NCBI RefSeq assembly: GCF_004345615.1
Contig: NZ_SLWK01000017.1
Location: 1 to 64,000, forward strand
Source of the DNA: Natronoflexus pectinivorans
Lineage (GTDB): Bacteria > Bacteroidota > Bacteroidia > Bacteroidales > Marinilabiliaceae
Length of the DNA: 64,000 nucleotides
Reading direction: 5' to 3'
The notes under the pieces were generated by a model. The model saw only the letters and a list, made by a program, of their open reading frames with translations, was not told where the DNA came from and made no database searches. The position numbers were made by a program, and so were the translations under genes. Of the stretch, positions 17,426 to 27,673 are shown in pieces; within the stretch, counting starts at the first letter, position 1; each line of letters opens with the position of its first letter.

Positions 17426-18928
17426 TTAATCTACATTATCATGTAAATAACGGTTGTTCGGACTGATTTTTGGTTTACCTCCATTGTCGGTTATGGAAAA
17501 TCTGGAAACACGCGGCTCATCTTTAACTGATACTGACGAAGATTGGTTTTGCGGTCGCACATTCCTGCGTTTATACGCAGGAACATTTTCAATTTCATCA
17601 ATTCGTTTTTCATCCAGTAAATCCTCTGGATCTACAGAAACAGATGAATCATTAGACCTCTTATCAATTAAGAGCGGCTCGACGTCATCATCCACGGCAA
17701 AAATATCATCCTCATCGCTGGTCTTTCGCTTCTCTTTTTCTGATTTTCCATATAGAAGTTCAATCTTCTTCTCTCTCTCCTTATCCACATCCGAAAACTG
17801 AACAACCCTGGGAGGTAAATCATCCATCTCAATCTCATCTTCACAGTCCACAAAAGATGGAGATTCATCACCCACAGGAGAGAGGTTGCCTTCAGAATCC
17901 ATTTCGAGGCGAGTTACTTTTTTCTCAGGAACGGCCGGTGTAGGCTCAACCATATTGCTGTAGGCAAAACCGGTGGCAATGATGGTAACAGTCACTTCAT
18001 CATCCAGACTCTCTTCATTTCCGGTTCCCCAGATGATGGAGGCTGAATGACCCACTACATCCTGTACGTAATCGGTAATCTGACCAACCTCGTCCATGGT
18101 TATTTCATCCTTGCCGGATGTAATATTCAGAAGAATATTACCTGCTCCTTCAATTTTGTTGTTATTCAACAGTGGCGATTCAAGTGCTGCCTGAATGGCA
18201 TCAATGGCGCGAAATTCACCAATTCCGGTTCCCGATCCCATGATGGCTACACCACTGTCTTTCATCACGGTTTCTACATCGGCAAAGTCCACGTTGATGT
18301 ATCCGTGCACCGTGATGATTTCAGCAATTCCCTTGGCAGCAGTTGCCAATACATTATCGGCACGGGAAAACGCATTGCTCAGCTTCAAATCCCCGTACAT
18401 CTCTCTCAATTTTTCATTATTAATGATCAAAAGAGAGTCCACATGTTTTTCCATTTCAGCAATGCCATCAATGGCCTGAGAAATCCTGACCTTTCCTTCA
18501 AACTTAAAAGGAATGGTCACAATCCCAACAGTCAAAATACCCATGTCCTTAGCCGTTTGTGCGACCACGGGAGCTGCTCCGGTTCCGGTTCCTCCACCCA
18601 TACCTGCTGTAATGAAGACCATTTTTGTATTGTCTCCCAAAACGCGGGTTAAGTCACCAATGCTCTCAATAGCAGCCTGCCGTCCTCTGTCAGGTTTATT
18701 TCCGGCTCCCCGGCCTTCAGTTAACGATTCACCCAATTGAACCTTAATTGGAACCGGGCTGTTAACCAAAGCCTGAGCATCGGTATTACACACAACAAAA
18801 TTGACATCCTTAATGCCAAGGTTGTACATGTAATTTACTGCATTACTTCCTCCTCCCCCAACTCCAATCACTTTTATGATGGAAGAACGGTGACTGGGTA
18901 TTTCAAAATTCATCAAATCATCTGTCAT
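17426..18928 (-). CDS. ftsZ: Cell division GTPase FtsZ
   Basis: Tubulin homologue that polymerises into the division ring. The GTPase domain shows GGGGSNAV (23-30), the tubulin signature GGGTGTG (about 112-118) and the T7 synergy loop region with NVDFADVETVM. At 500 residues it is longer than the E. coli protein (383) because of an acidic and then Ser/Lys-rich C-terminal linker (about 330-480) rich in D, E and S. The extreme C-terminus (NNRYLHDNVD) is the likely conserved peptide that binds FtsA. It sits 38 bp after ftsA and 12 bp before yqeY. Confidence 0.98.
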   Translation of the reverse strand: MTDDLMNFEIPSHRSSIIKVIGVGGGGSNAVNYMYNLGIKDVNFVVCNTDAQALVNSPVPIKVQLGESLTEGRGAGNKPDRGRQAAIESIGDLTRVLGDNTKMVFITAGMGGGTGTGAAPVVAQTAKDMGILTVGIVTIPFKFEGKVRISQAIDGIAEMEKHVDSLLIINNEKLREMYGDLKLSNAFSRADNVLATAAKGIAEIITVHGYINVDFADVETVMKDSGVAIMGSGTGIGEFRAIDAIQAALESPLLNNNKIEGAGNILLNITSGKDEITMDEVGQITDYVQDVVGHSASIIWGTGNEESLDDEVTVTIIATGFAYSNMVEPTPAVPEKKVTRLEMDSEGNLSPVGDESPSFVDCEDEIEMDDLPPRVVQFSDVDKEREKKIELLYGKSEKEKRKTSDEDDIFAVDDDVEPLLIDKRSNDSSVSVDPEDLLDEKRIDEIENVPAYKRRNVRPQNQSSSVSVKDEPRVSRFSITDNGGKPKISPNNRYLHDNVD

Positions 18929-18966
18929 ATGCTACTGATTTGCAAGCTTCTCAAATAAAACAAAAA

Positions 18967-20340
18967 TTACATCTCCACATCTTTTTCATCAAAGATTCCG
19001 GCTATGCTCTTTTTCAGGTTCCCAAACAGGTCGCCGGTTATATAACCGGCTTCCTTACTTATTTTGGATTTCACAGATTTGGTTCGTGCGTTTCTCTTCT
19101 GTTTGGGGCTTTCCGCTCTATCTTCATCAACAGAAGTATCAAACAGCTTCTGCTCCACAAATTTAGGAGTGGTATACAAACTGCTGCTCAGCAATAATCC
19201 TATGGCTGTTGAATAGGTAGCGTTGTCTTCATCGGGTAATACAACCTTACTTAAATAAGTGTCGGGCTGTCCAATTCGAACATCAAGGCCTGTTTTAAGT
19301 TTTACCAGGTGTGCAATATTTTTAAGTAAAGCACCTCCTCCGGTAATAACAATTCCTGCGCCAAGCTTATCGTAATACCCTGATTTTTCAATATGATAAG
19401 CGATGTATTCAATAATCTCTTCCATACGAGCCTGGATGATGTAGGCCAGATTTTGGAAGGAAATCTCTTTGGCTTCCCAACCAGGCATTCCCGGAATGGC
19501 AACCACCATATCCTCACGAGTCATGCTGCCGATGGCTGAACCAAATTGCTTTTTAAGAGATTCTGCCTGTTTATGCAAAACGGAACATCCCTCCTTTATA
19601 TCATTTGTAACTGTATTTCCTCCAAAAGGAATAACGGCAGTATGCCGTATTATTCCATCGTAAAACAGGGCAAAATCAGTGGTTCCGCCGCCAATATCAA
19701 TCATCACAACACCAGCCTCCATCTCCTCATCTGTTAATACCCCGTGCGATGAAGCCAATGATTCAAGCACAATACCGGCCAGATTTAATCCAGCACGGTG
19801 AATGCATTTTTCGATGTCCTTAATAATTGGCATTCGGCCAATTACCACGTGAAAGAACCCTTCCAGCCGATGACCCGACATGCCTACGGGATTTTTCTCC
19901 CCGGATTCGTTGTCAACAGTGTAATCCTGTGGAATGACATGCACCACCTTTTCTCCCGGGTCTAGAGATATTCTATAGCTGTCGTTGCGCAACTGGTCAA
20001 CATCAAATGAAGAAATTTCGCTATTGGGTTCTATGAACTTGTAAGTTCTGTTCGAGAAGCTCTTCATGGCATATCCGGTCATTCCAACATACACATCCGT
20101 GATGTGTATGTCCAGACGCGACTCCAGACTTGACACAGCCATTCTTATGGCATTTACCGTTTCGCTGATGTTTGAAATAACTCCGCGCTTAACTCCCGTT
20201 GATGGAGTTTTTTCAATGCCAAGTACCTCAATGCCACCATCGGGCAATTTACGACCAACCACGGCAACCACTTTCGTGGTTCCGATGTCAACAGCTGCGA
20301 TTAATTTAGATTCGGGGTTCATCATATTTCTATTTTTCAT
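18967..20340 (-). CDS. ftsA: Cell division protein FtsA
   Basis: Actin-like ATPase that tethers FtsZ to the membrane. The N-terminal LIAAVDIGTTKVVAVVG is the phosphate-1 motif, DIGGGTTDFALF the phosphate-2 motif and GAGIVITGGGALLK the adenosine motif; the SHS2/1C domain lies between. The C-terminus (NLKKSIAGIFDEKDVEM) looks like the amphipathic membrane-targeting helix. I start at ATG 20340; the frame is open from a TTG at 20370, and ATG 20325 or 20322 would bring the start closer to the conserved motif. It begins 35 bp after the ftsQ stop. Long for the family because of a basic C-terminal linker. Confidence 0.96.
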   Translation of the reverse strand: MKNRNMMNPESKLIAAVDIGTTKVVAVVGRKLPDGGIEVLGIEKTPSTGVKRGVISNISETVNAIRMAVSSLESRLDIHITDVYVGMTGYAMKSFSNRTYKFIEPNSEISSFDVDQLRNDSYRISLDPGEKVVHVIPQDYTVDNESGEKNPVGMSGHRLEGFFHVVIGRMPIIKDIEKCIHRAGLNLAGIVLESLASSHGVLTDEEMEAGVVMIDIGGGTTDFALFYDGIIRHTAVIPFGGNTVTNDIKEGCSVLHKQAESLKKQFGSAIGSMTREDMVVAIPGMPGWEAKEISFQNLAYIIQARMEEIIEYIAYHIEKSGYYDKLGAGIVITGGGALLKNIAHLVKLKTGLDVRIGQPDTYLSKVVLPDEDNATYSTAIGLLLSSSLYTTPKFVEQKLFDTSVDEDRAESPKQKRNARTKSVKSKISKEAGYITGDLFGNLKKSIAGIFDEKDVEM

Positions 20341-20374
20341 TTGGAAGCTAAAACTTCCAGAACAACACAATATT

Positions 20375-21106
20375 CTATAAATCTCTGTTTCTGGAACAGA
20401 TGACCTGACTTTCGTATTTTAGATTAATCAATTGATATTCATTCCACTCCAACTGGTCGAGGCCATGTTGATAAAGCGCTTTTAATTTGGCTAGTTTTTG
20501 CTCAACCCTTTCGGGTTGACCAAGTAAAATCCAGTGTTCACCGACACGTGGCACCAATATGTATTCATTGTTTCGTCGAATGTAGATTTGTTCCATTTGA
20601 GCATTCCAAAACGGGTCGGTAGCAATTATCCGTGATACATTTACCAAATCTGTTTTATCGGCCGGAATATGACCATTTGCCACCAAAACCCTCGCTGTAA
20701 AGCGGTTGGAAACGGGAATGCGCTGACCATTTAAATCCAGGTAATAAGTTCCATCGGGGGCAAATACCCGAACAATTGGCTGATGCTGGTTCACCATCAC
20801 CTGTAAAACCCCGCGGGCTGTATTATAAACCTGGGTGGTACTGATGGCAGTATGCTCATTTACAAAATTCTCCATCTTATAAAAATCAATCTTATTTATG
20901 GGCGAACCAAGCAAATCAGGATATTTATCGAGTATGGTCGAACGTATGTCAGCAGCAGAAACAAACCCTGCCTCCATGCTGTCCCGAACCACCACATTAA
21001 CGTCAATACAAATTGTGGAACGCGAGCTGACTGAAACAAACGAAAGCATCAGGGGAAAATAAATCCCCAAAAACACCCATTTTAGTATGTTTAACGCTCT
21101 TTTCAT
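20375..21106 (-). CDS. ftsQ: Cell division protein FtsQ/DivIB
   Basis: Bitopic divisome protein: a short cytoplasmic tail, one membrane helix (about residues 8-27, ILKWVFLGIYFPLMLSFVSV) and a periplasmic POTRA plus beta domain (NKIDFYKMENFVNEHTAIST is the POTRA core). It bridges early and late division proteins. At 243 residues it is normal for the phylum. Unlike its neighbours it is separated from murC by a 204-bp gap that contains an unexplained protein-like fragment. The assignment rests on position between murC and ftsA as much as on sequence, since FtsQ is poorly conserved. Confidence 0.9.
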   Translation of the reverse strand: MKRALNILKWVFLGIYFPLMLSFVSVSSRSTICIDVNVVVRDSMEAGFVSAADIRSTILDKYPDLLGSPINKIDFYKMENFVNEHTAISTTQVYNTARGVLQVMVNQHQPIVRVFAPDGTYYLDLNGQRIPVSNRFTARVLVANGHIPADKTDLVNVSRIIATDPFWNAQMEQIYIRRNNEYILVPRVGEHWILLGQPERVEQKLAKLKALYQHGLDQLEWNEYQLINLKYESQVICSRNRDL

Positions 21107-21120
21107 GTGTCTATAATTTG

Positions 21121-21219
21121 TTATTCAGTTGCCACATGGAACTCGCCAAACCAGTCATACTCCTGTGTGAGAAATAGTTGCTCATGGCTCGTTTCATTAA
21201 ATCCCGAACTTCCAAAACA
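21121..21219 (-). other. Protein-like fragment without start codon, between murC and ftsQ
   Basis: On the minus strand a 32-codon open stretch between a stop and a stop encodes residues including LFLTQEYDWFGEFHVAT, rich in charged and aromatic residues and more protein-like than random AT-rich spacer. It has no ATG, GTG or TTG start and no family that I can name. The plus strand is also open across it. It may be a decayed gene end or a copy of a repeated intergenic element. Confidence 0.35.
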
Positions 21220-21310
21220 TTATAATTCGCTTAAATATAAACTTTTTCACACTCTCAATCTTCCTCCCGAACAGTTTATTTATCAACAAATCAAAGAGTT
21301 TTATAAACAA

Positions 21311-22702
21311 TTATTTTTCTTTGATAAACTGTTCAATTTTCTCCTTAAAACGATTCACTTCCCTGTCAATATCTCCGGCTCCCATGGATATAACCACTCG
21401 TGGAGTGGTTATATTGAGTTTTTCCACAACATCGGTTCTGCTGCAATATATCACAGGGATATTTTTTATTTTTTCACCAATCAACTGCGAATCCACCCCT
21501 TCAATGGGGTTTTCCCGAGCAGGATAAATATCCATCAATAAAACCTCATCCAACACAGATAACGAAGCGGCAAACTCTGCTGCAAAATCCCTTGTACGAG
21601 TAAAAAGATGAGGCTGAAAAATGCCGGTTACGGGCACTCCCGGGTAAAGATTTTTCACACTCGACAATGTGGCTCGTATCTCTTCGGGATGATGGGCGTA
21701 GTCGTCGATATAAACCAATTGTGGGTGATTGATTAAAACATCGAAACGCCTTGCTATACCGGTAAATGTTGGCAATGCCTCCTTTATTTCCTCTTCATCT
21801 ACTCCATTGAGCAATGCCAACGCCATTGCGCCAATGGCGTTTTCAACATTGACCAAACCGGGAATTCCGCAAGTTAACCCTTCAATTTCGCCAAAAGGTG
21901 TGACCATATTAAAACAGTAACGGCCATTTTGAAGCTTCACATCCTTTACATAAAAATCAGCCGTCTGATTCAGTGAATAGGTAAACATCCGAACACCGTT
22001 GTTCAATTCCCAGTTGACGTCAATGCCTTTTTTTACCAAAAGATTTCCGTTTTCAGCTATTCTGTTTCCAAATTCCACGAAAGCTTTTTCAACCTCATCC
22101 TTATTGCCGTATATGTCCAGATGGTCGGCATCAACAGCCGAAACAAGCGCCGTTTGAGGTGTCAGCCTCAAAAAGGAACGGTCGAACTCATCTGCCTCCA
22201 GAATGGTGAATGGAGATTTCTCATCCCACAGAAAATTGGTTCTGTAGTTTCTGGAAATGCCCCCCAAAAAAGCAGTACACCCAACGCTACTCTGTCTGAA
22301 AAGGTGCGTAGCCATGGTAGAAATAGTGGTTTTGCCGTGCGTACCGGCCACACAAACAGCGGTGCTGTTTTGTGTAATCAATCCCAATACTTCCGACCGC
22401 TTCAACACAGAAAAACCATGCTCCCGAAACCACTTTAACTGCCGGTGAGATGCCTCAACAGCAGGTGTAAAAACCACTAATGTGGTTGATACATCACGAA
22501 AATCATCACCGACTTGTTCAACACCATCAGAAAAACAGACTTCCATGCCTTCTGATTCAAGGGCATCAGTAATAACTGATGGCGTACGGTCGTAACCGGC
22601 TACCCTCATCCCTTTAAGATGATAATACCGGGCAATGGCACTCATTCCGATGCCTCCGATTCCGATGAACCAAACCTGCTTTATGTTGTCTGTTAAACTC
22701 AT
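21311..22702 (-). CDS. murC: UDP-N-acetylmuramate--L-alanine ligase
   Basis: Adds L-alanine to UDP-MurNAc in the cytoplasm, ATP-dependent. The 463-residue protein carries the N-terminal Rossmann motif WFIGIGGIGMSAIARY (UDP-binding), the ATP P-loop AGTHGKTTISTM near residue 119, and EADEFDRSFL, the MurC-type magnesium/substrate motif. The C-terminal ligase domain has YAHHPEEIRATL. It follows murG by 20 bp, consistent with one transcript from mraZ. Length is normal for MurC. Confidence 0.97.
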   Translation of the reverse strand: MSLTDNIKQVWFIGIGGIGMSAIARYYHLKGMRVAGYDRTPSVITDALESEGMEVCFSDGVEQVGDDFRDVSTTLVVFTPAVEASHRQLKWFREHGFSVLKRSEVLGLITQNSTAVCVAGTHGKTTISTMATHLFRQSSVGCTAFLGGISRNYRTNFLWDEKSPFTILEADEFDRSFLRLTPQTALVSAVDADHLDIYGNKDEVEKAFVEFGNRIAENGNLLVKKGIDVNWELNNGVRMFTYSLNQTADFYVKDVKLQNGRYCFNMVTPFGEIEGLTCGIPGLVNVENAIGAMALALLNGVDEEEIKEALPTFTGIARRFDVLINHPQLVYIDDYAHHPEEIRATLSSVKNLYPGVPVTGIFQPHLFTRTRDFAAEFAASLSVLDEVLLMDIYPARENPIEGVDSQLIGEKIKNIPVIYCSRTDVVEKLNITTPRVVISMGAGDIDREVNRFKEKIEQFIKEK

Positions 22703-22722
22703 ATATATTAAGGATACTTTTC

Positions 22723-23826
22723 TTACTTTATCAATTTCAACACTTCTCCTGCGATGACCTCTCCGGCATCGGGCTTGGCGAAAAGTTTAATATTCCCACT
22801 TAATTCTGCCAATTTTGATGGATTATTCAGCAACTCGATGGCGGTTGGCAGAAGATTCGATTCAGTTTCAGAATCTTTAACCAAAAATGCACCATCTTTT
22901 TCCACCAACGCCATGGCATTTTTGGTTTGATGGTCTTCCGACACATTGGGTGATGGCACCAGTAACGAAGGCTTACCAAGTAACGCCAATTCACTGATGG
23001 TTCCGGCTCCGGCTCTTGAAATAACCAAATCGGCTATGCTGTATGCATAGTCCATTCTCTGAACAAAAGCCATTGCTTTTACATTGGGAAGATTTTTGCC
23101 ACTCATTTGAGCGTCAATCTCTTCAAAATAGAATTTACCGGTTTGCCAAATCAATTGAAGAGGTTGCTCACGCAACTCTTCAATTCTTTTCATAACACCC
23201 TTATTGATGCTGCCTGCACCTAGGCTGCCTCCAACAACCAGAATGGTTTTCACCCCCTTTTTCAATCCAAAATGGTCGTATGCTGCATCGGTATCCACGC
23301 TTTCCAAAAGTTGCTTTCGGATGGGATTACCTGTAAATATGATTTTATCTGCCGAGAAAAACCGTTCCATTCCGGGGTAAGCAACGCAAATGGCGGAGGC
23401 TTTTTTGGCAAGAATCCGGTTGGTAACACCGGGAAAACTGTTTTGCTCCTGAATAAGAGTAGGAATCCCCGCCGAAGATGCTGCACGCAGAACCGGACCG
23501 CTGGCATAACCACCCACTCCCACAACCACCTGAGGCTTGAACTGCCTCACAATTTTCCGTGCCTGATACATACTTGCTGCAAGCTTGTAGAAAAAAGTGA
23601 TATTTTTCCAAGTCAACCGACGCTGAAAACCGGCAACTGGCAATCCAACAATCTCATAACCAGCAGCAGGAACCCGCTCCATCTCCATGCGTCCCTTGGC
23701 TCCCACAAAGAGGATTTTACAATCCGGCATTTGCTTTTTAATAGCATCGGCAATGGAAATGGCCGGAAAAATGTGACCTCCCGTTCCTCCTCCGCTGATT
23801 ATTATATGTGGTTGCTTTAGTGTCAT
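22723..23826 (-). CDS. murG: Lipid II synthase MurG (GlcNAc transferase)
   Basis: Transfers GlcNAc from UDP-GlcNAc to lipid I on the inner face of the cytoplasmic membrane, giving lipid II. A 367-residue GT28 protein with the N-terminal glycine-rich motif SGGGTGGHIFPA (11-22), the second G-loop GVGGYASGP and the C-domain donor-binding segment VISRAGAGTISELALLGKPS. It lies between ftsW and murC with 17 and 20 bp spacers, in the canonical order. Confidence 0.97.
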   Translation of the reverse strand: MTLKQPHIIISGGGTGGHIFPAISIADAIKKQMPDCKILFVGAKGRMEMERVPAAGYEIVGLPVAGFQRRLTWKNITFFYKLAASMYQARKIVRQFKPQVVVGVGGYASGPVLRAASSAGIPTLIQEQNSFPGVTNRILAKKASAICVAYPGMERFFSADKIIFTGNPIRKQLLESVDTDAAYDHFGLKKGVKTILVVGGSLGAGSINKGVMKRIEELREQPLQLIWQTGKFYFEEIDAQMSGKNLPNVKAMAFVQRMDYAYSIADLVISRAGAGTISELALLGKPSLLVPSPNVSEDHQTKNAMALVEKDGAFLVKDSETESNLLPTAIELLNNPSKLAELSGNIKLFAKPDAGEVIAGEVLKLIK

Positions 23827-23843
23827 CAGATTTGCTTTAATGT

Positions 23844-25031
23844 TTATGCCATTTCACCATTGACTGAAACGGCAGATTGTTTTTTGGCCTTCTCCTTCTC
23901 TTCCATGTTATGCCTGCTGACGCTCAGAATCATCCCGAATGCCACACAGGTAAACAGAACAGAGGTGGTTCCAAGACTCACAAGCGGCAGCGGTTGACCC
24001 GTAACCGGAAAAATACCGACGGCGACTCCCATATTGACAAATGCCTGAGAAACAAGCATCAACCCCAAACCAAGCGATAAAAATGCTGGGAAAGTCCTGG
24101 TACTGGCATGCACAATCACCCCAATCCGCGCCAACAGGAAGAGATAACACAGCAAAACCACAAAGGGGCCAAGAAAACCATACTCTTCGGCAATGATGGC
24201 AAAAATAAAATCGCTATATGGGTGTGGAATAAAATTGCGCTGCACGCTGTTGCCCGGGCCTTTTCCGAAGAATCCGCCGGAAGCTACAGCAATCTTACTC
24301 TGCTCCAGCTGATACATGGATGAACGGTCGGCCTTATCAGGACTAAAAAACTGCTCAACCCTTGAAGACCAGGTTTGGGCTCGCGGTAAAAATGTGACCT
24401 TTGGAGCCAATAACAACACAACAACAATAAGTAAAACGCCTGCAAGTCCGGTTCCCAACAGATATTTCAGTGGTACACGGCCAACAAACATCATCGCCAT
24501 TGCCACCGAAAGCACTAGAAGTGATGTGGAAAGGTTTTCACTAAAAATAAGACCTGCCACTATCATCACATAAAACATGATGGGCTTAAAGGCCTCTCGG
24601 GTTGGTTCATCCTCTTTCTGATGCTGAGCCAAAACTCTGGCCACAAAAACAATCAGCGCCAATTTTGCCATCTCGGATGGCTGAAAGGTAATTCCAATAA
24701 CCGGAATGGTTAACCAGCGACTGGCCATATTGAGATTTACCCCGGCAATTAATGTAATGACCAACAATGCAATGGAGAAATACAAACCAACCAGACTAAA
24801 ACGGGCAAACCACTTATAGGAAATGTTATGCACCAGAACGATGACCCCAAATCCAACTCCCAACGAAAAAAGCTGGCGAAACATATAATGCGATGTGTTG
24901 CCTCCCTGATATTTGTATGCCAAGAATCCGGTCGCACTATACACCGACAACAGGGAGACGATGGACAAAATCACAATGATAACCCAGATAATAGAGTCTC
25001 CTTTTAGATATTTTTTCACCAGATTTCCCAT
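23844..25031 (-). CDS. ftsW: Lipid II polymerase FtsW (SEDS family)
   Basis: Septal peptidoglycan glycosyltransferase of the SEDS family, acting with the FtsI transpeptidase. A 395-residue protein with about ten membrane helices; SEDS signatures are visible as FQPSEMAKLALIVF (helix 4 loop), FFGKGPGNS and AIIAEEYGFLG, and GQPLPLVSLGTTS near the C-terminus. It starts 3 bp after murD ends, showing tight coupling. RodA is the alternative family member, but the dcw position argues for FtsW. Confidence 0.95.
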   Translation of the reverse strand: MGNLVKKYLKGDSIIWVIIVILSIVSLLSVYSATGFLAYKYQGGNTSHYMFRQLFSLGVGFGVIVLVHNISYKWFARFSLVGLYFSIALLVITLIAGVNLNMASRWLTIPVIGITFQPSEMAKLALIVFVARVLAQHQKEDEPTREAFKPIMFYVMIVAGLIFSENLSTSLLVLSVAMAMMFVGRVPLKYLLGTGLAGVLLIVVVLLLAPKVTFLPRAQTWSSRVEQFFSPDKADRSSMYQLEQSKIAVASGGFFGKGPGNSVQRNFIPHPYSDFIFAIIAEEYGFLGPFVVLLCYLFLLARIGVIVHASTRTFPAFLSLGLGLMLVSQAFVNMGVAVGIFPVTGQPLPLVSLGTTSVLFTCVAFGMILSVSRHNMEEKEKAKKQSAVSVNGEMA

Positions 25032-25034
25032 GCT

Positions 25035-26369
25035 CTATCGAGTTTTTTCAACCATTTCCTTAAATAATTTGCCTCGGTGCTCATAGTTTTTAAACAGGTC
25101 GAAACTGGCACAAGCCGGAGATAAAAGCACCACATCACCTTCTTCTGCTAATTCCTTGGCAATTTTAACGGCCTCTTCCATACTTTTTGTCTCCACCAAT
25201 TTTGGCACCATGGTGCCAAAAGCATTAACAAGCGGAGCATTATCCAACCCCATACAAACAAGGGCTTTTACTTTCTCTTTAACCAATCCGTTCAACTCCG
25301 AATAATCATTTCCCTTATCTGTTCCACCTGCTATCCAAACAACTGGTTTTTTCATACTGTCCAGAGCATACCATGTGGAGTTTACATTGGTTGCTTTTGA
25401 ATCATTAATAAACAGCACCCCATTTTTCTCGCCAACCTTTTCCAGGCGGTGCTCAACCCCACCAAACGTTCTCAAACCTTCTTTAATGGCTTCAATCTCA
25501 ACCCCGGCGTGCATAGCAGCCAACGATGCAGCCATGGCATTGTACAAATTATGTTTCCCCGCGAGAGAAATTTCATTAATTGGCAAGATGAGTTTTCGCT
25601 CGTTAATTTCTGCTCTCAACTCCATATTCTCAATCCTTGCGGCGCACTCTTTATCAAGTGAAAAAGGCATTAAATGAGCAGGTGTGATTCCATTTCTCAG
25701 ATTTCGGTTTATCACATCATCATCCAGACACCAGATAAAGCAGTCGTCGCTGAGTTGGTTTTGGATGATTCGGAATTTGGATGCCACATAATTATCCATC
25801 CTGTATTCGTATCGATCCAGATGGTCGGGCGTGATGTTGGTAATCACCGCTGTATTTACCCGAAAGGAAAAAATCCCATCCAGTTGAAAACTGCTCAATT
25901 CCATTACAAAATAGTCAGGGTCGCGACTAACCAGCGTTCTGCACGGACTCACTCCCACATTACCCGACAAAACAGCATCAAGTCCGGCCATTTTCATGAT
26001 GTGATGCAACCACAACGTAGTTGTGGTTTTTCCGTTACTTCCGGTTATTCCAATGATATGAGCCTTGCTGTATCTTCCGGCAAATTCAATATCAGAAATA
26101 ATAGAAACCCCATTGGATTTCAACTTAACCACAATCGGAGCTGAATCAGGAATACCCGGACTTTTAATCACTTCATTTACTCCGGCAAACTTCTCAAATG
26201 AGTGCTGGCCTTCTTCGAAAAGGATATTGTTTTCCTCCAGTTCACGGCGAAAGCCGGGAGCTATTTGTCCCATATCGGAAACAAACACCTTGAATCCTTT
26301 GCTTTTAGCTAAAAGAGCGGCACCTGTTCCGCTTTCACCTGCACCCAGAATAACAATTTCCTTTTGCAT
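25035..26369 (-). CDS. murD: UDP-N-acetylmuramoyl-L-alanine--D-glutamate ligase
   Basis: Adds D-glutamate to UDP-MurNAc-L-Ala. The 444-residue protein has the N-terminal UDP-binding motif VILGAGESGTGAALLA, the ATP loop GITGSNGKTTTTLW near 108-121, and MurD-type FINDSKATNVNSTWYAL in the C-terminal domain. It lies 1 bp from mraY and 3 bp from ftsW, so all three are clearly cotranscribed. Confidence 0.97.
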   Translation of the reverse strand: MQKEIVILGAGESGTGAALLAKSKGFKVFVSDMGQIAPGFRRELEENNILFEEGQHSFEKFAGVNEVIKSPGIPDSAPIVVKLKSNGVSIISDIEFAGRYSKAHIIGITGSNGKTTTTLWLHHIMKMAGLDAVLSGNVGVSPCRTLVSRDPDYFVMELSSFQLDGIFSFRVNTAVITNITPDHLDRYEYRMDNYVASKFRIIQNQLSDDCFIWCLDDDVINRNLRNGITPAHLMPFSLDKECAARIENMELRAEINERKLILPINEISLAGKHNLYNAMAASLAAMHAGVEIEAIKEGLRTFGGVEHRLEKVGEKNGVLFINDSKATNVNSTWYALDSMKKPVVWIAGGTDKGNDYSELNGLVKEKVKALVCMGLDNAPLVNAFGTMVPKLVETKSMEEAVKIAKELAEEGDVVLLSPACASFDLFKNYEHRGKLFKEMVEKTR

Positions 26370-26370
26370 T

Positions 26371-27603
26371 TTACCTGATCTTTAATGTAACAATGGTCAG
26401 TACTGCTAAAATGATGCTCACAATCCAAAATCGCGTAACGATTTTGGATTCAGTATATCCTTTCATTTGATAATGATGGTGCAAAGGCGCCATTTTAAAC
26501 ACACGACGACCCTCTCCATATTTTCGTTTGGTATATTTAAAATACCCAATCTGAATCATCACAGATAAATTCTCAACCAGAAAAACTCCGCAAAGAATTG
26601 GTATCAACAACTCTATCCTGACCAATATTGCAAAAACAGCAATGATGCCTCCAATGGTCAAGCTGCCTGTATCCCCCATAAAAACCTGCGCCGGAAATGA
26701 GTTATACCACAAAAAACCGATACAAGCACCTATAAATGCACTCATAAACACCACCAACTCCTGCGAGTGCGGAATAAACATGATGTTTAAATAATCGGCA
26801 TAAATGACATGGCCTGAGACGTAGGCAAAAATACCGAGTGTGACGCCTATTATGGAGGAGACGCCCGTTGCCAAGCCATCCAACCCGTCGGTCATGTTTG
26901 CGCCGTTGGAAACGGCGGTTATTATAAATGTTACCACCAGAACAAATACCACCCACCCCCATGCTTTGGCTTTATCGCCTAAAAACTCAACCAAAGAAGT
27001 ATAGTTTATCCGGTTGTTTTTGAAGAATGGGACATTTGTTACGGGGGCTTTAATGGTTTCAACCTTTATTTTCTGAACTTTTTCGCCTTCCACAGATTCA
27101 ACGTACATATCGGGCACAGGCGTTTTAATTCGTGCCACCACATCCTGGTTAAAATAGAGCGTAAGTCCCACAATTAGCCCCAAACCAACCTGTCCGATGA
27201 TTTTAAATCTTCCGGCCAAGCCTTCTTTGTTCTTCTTAAAAACCTTGATGTAATCGTCAAGAAATCCGATGATCCCCAGCCAAACTGTTGTAACTACCAT
27301 CAGCAGCACATAAACATTGTCGAGCCGCGCAAATAAAAGCACCGGAATGAGGATGGAGATAATAATTATAATGCCCCCCATGGTAGGCGTTCCAACCTTT
27401 TGGTACTGTCCTTCCAGTCCAAGATCGCGAACCACCTCACCGATTTGCTGTTTCTGTAGTTTTCGAATAACCCATTTACCAATAAAAAGGCCTATGAGTA
27501 AGGAAAAAATGACAGCCATTCCCGATCGGAAAGAGATGTATTGAAACATCCCGGAACCGGGAAAATCGATGGATTGCAAATATTCAAATAGATAAAAAAG
27601 CAT
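26371..27603 (-). CDS. mraY: Phospho-N-acetylmuramoyl-pentapeptide transferase MraY
   Basis: Membrane enzyme that attaches phospho-MurNAc-pentapeptide to undecaprenyl phosphate (lipid I). Characteristic motifs are [32 protein letters not shown] and the HHHYQMKG loop, which hold the catalytic aspartates and histidines (each short here). At 410 residues it exceeds the E. coli enzyme (360); the excess is a hydrophilic insertion at about 165-215, after [10 protein letters not shown], which I take as a trait of this phylum. About ten membrane helices. Confidence 0.97.
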   Translation of the reverse strand: MLFYLFEYLQSIDFPGSGMFQYISFRSGMAVIFSLLIGLFIGKWVIRKLQKQQIGEVVRDLGLEGQYQKVGTPTMGGIIIIISILIPVLLFARLDNVYVLLMVVTTVWLGIIGFLDDYIKVFKKNKEGLAGRFKIIGQVGLGLIVGLTLYFNQDVVARIKTPVPDMYVESVEGEKVQKIKVETIKAPVTNVPFFKNNRINYTSLVEFLGDKAKAWGWVVFVLVVTFIITAVSNGANMTDGLDGLATGVSSIIGVTLGIFAYVSGHVIYADYLNIMFIPHSQELVVFMSAFIGACIGFLWYNSFPAQVFMGDTGSLTIGGIIAVFAILVRIELLIPILCGVFLVENLSVMIQIGYFKYTKRKYGEGRRVFKMAPLHHHYQMKGYTESKIVTRFWIVSIILAVLTIVTLKIR

Positions 27604-27673
27604 TTCTGTTTATTTAAGGGGATACTTGGTTAATCATGTATTTGTGTTTCAAACATTTTTAAAAACAGACTCA

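Noticed and set aside
17454-18958. Several long plus-strand frames opposite ftsZ
   Set aside because: They are shadows of the high-constraint coding strand; ftsZ explains the region fully.
21107-21541. Plus-strand open frame opposite ftsQ-murC
   Set aside because: Most of it lies antisense to the murC 3' end; only the 21121-21219 part is kept as a curiosity on the minus strand.
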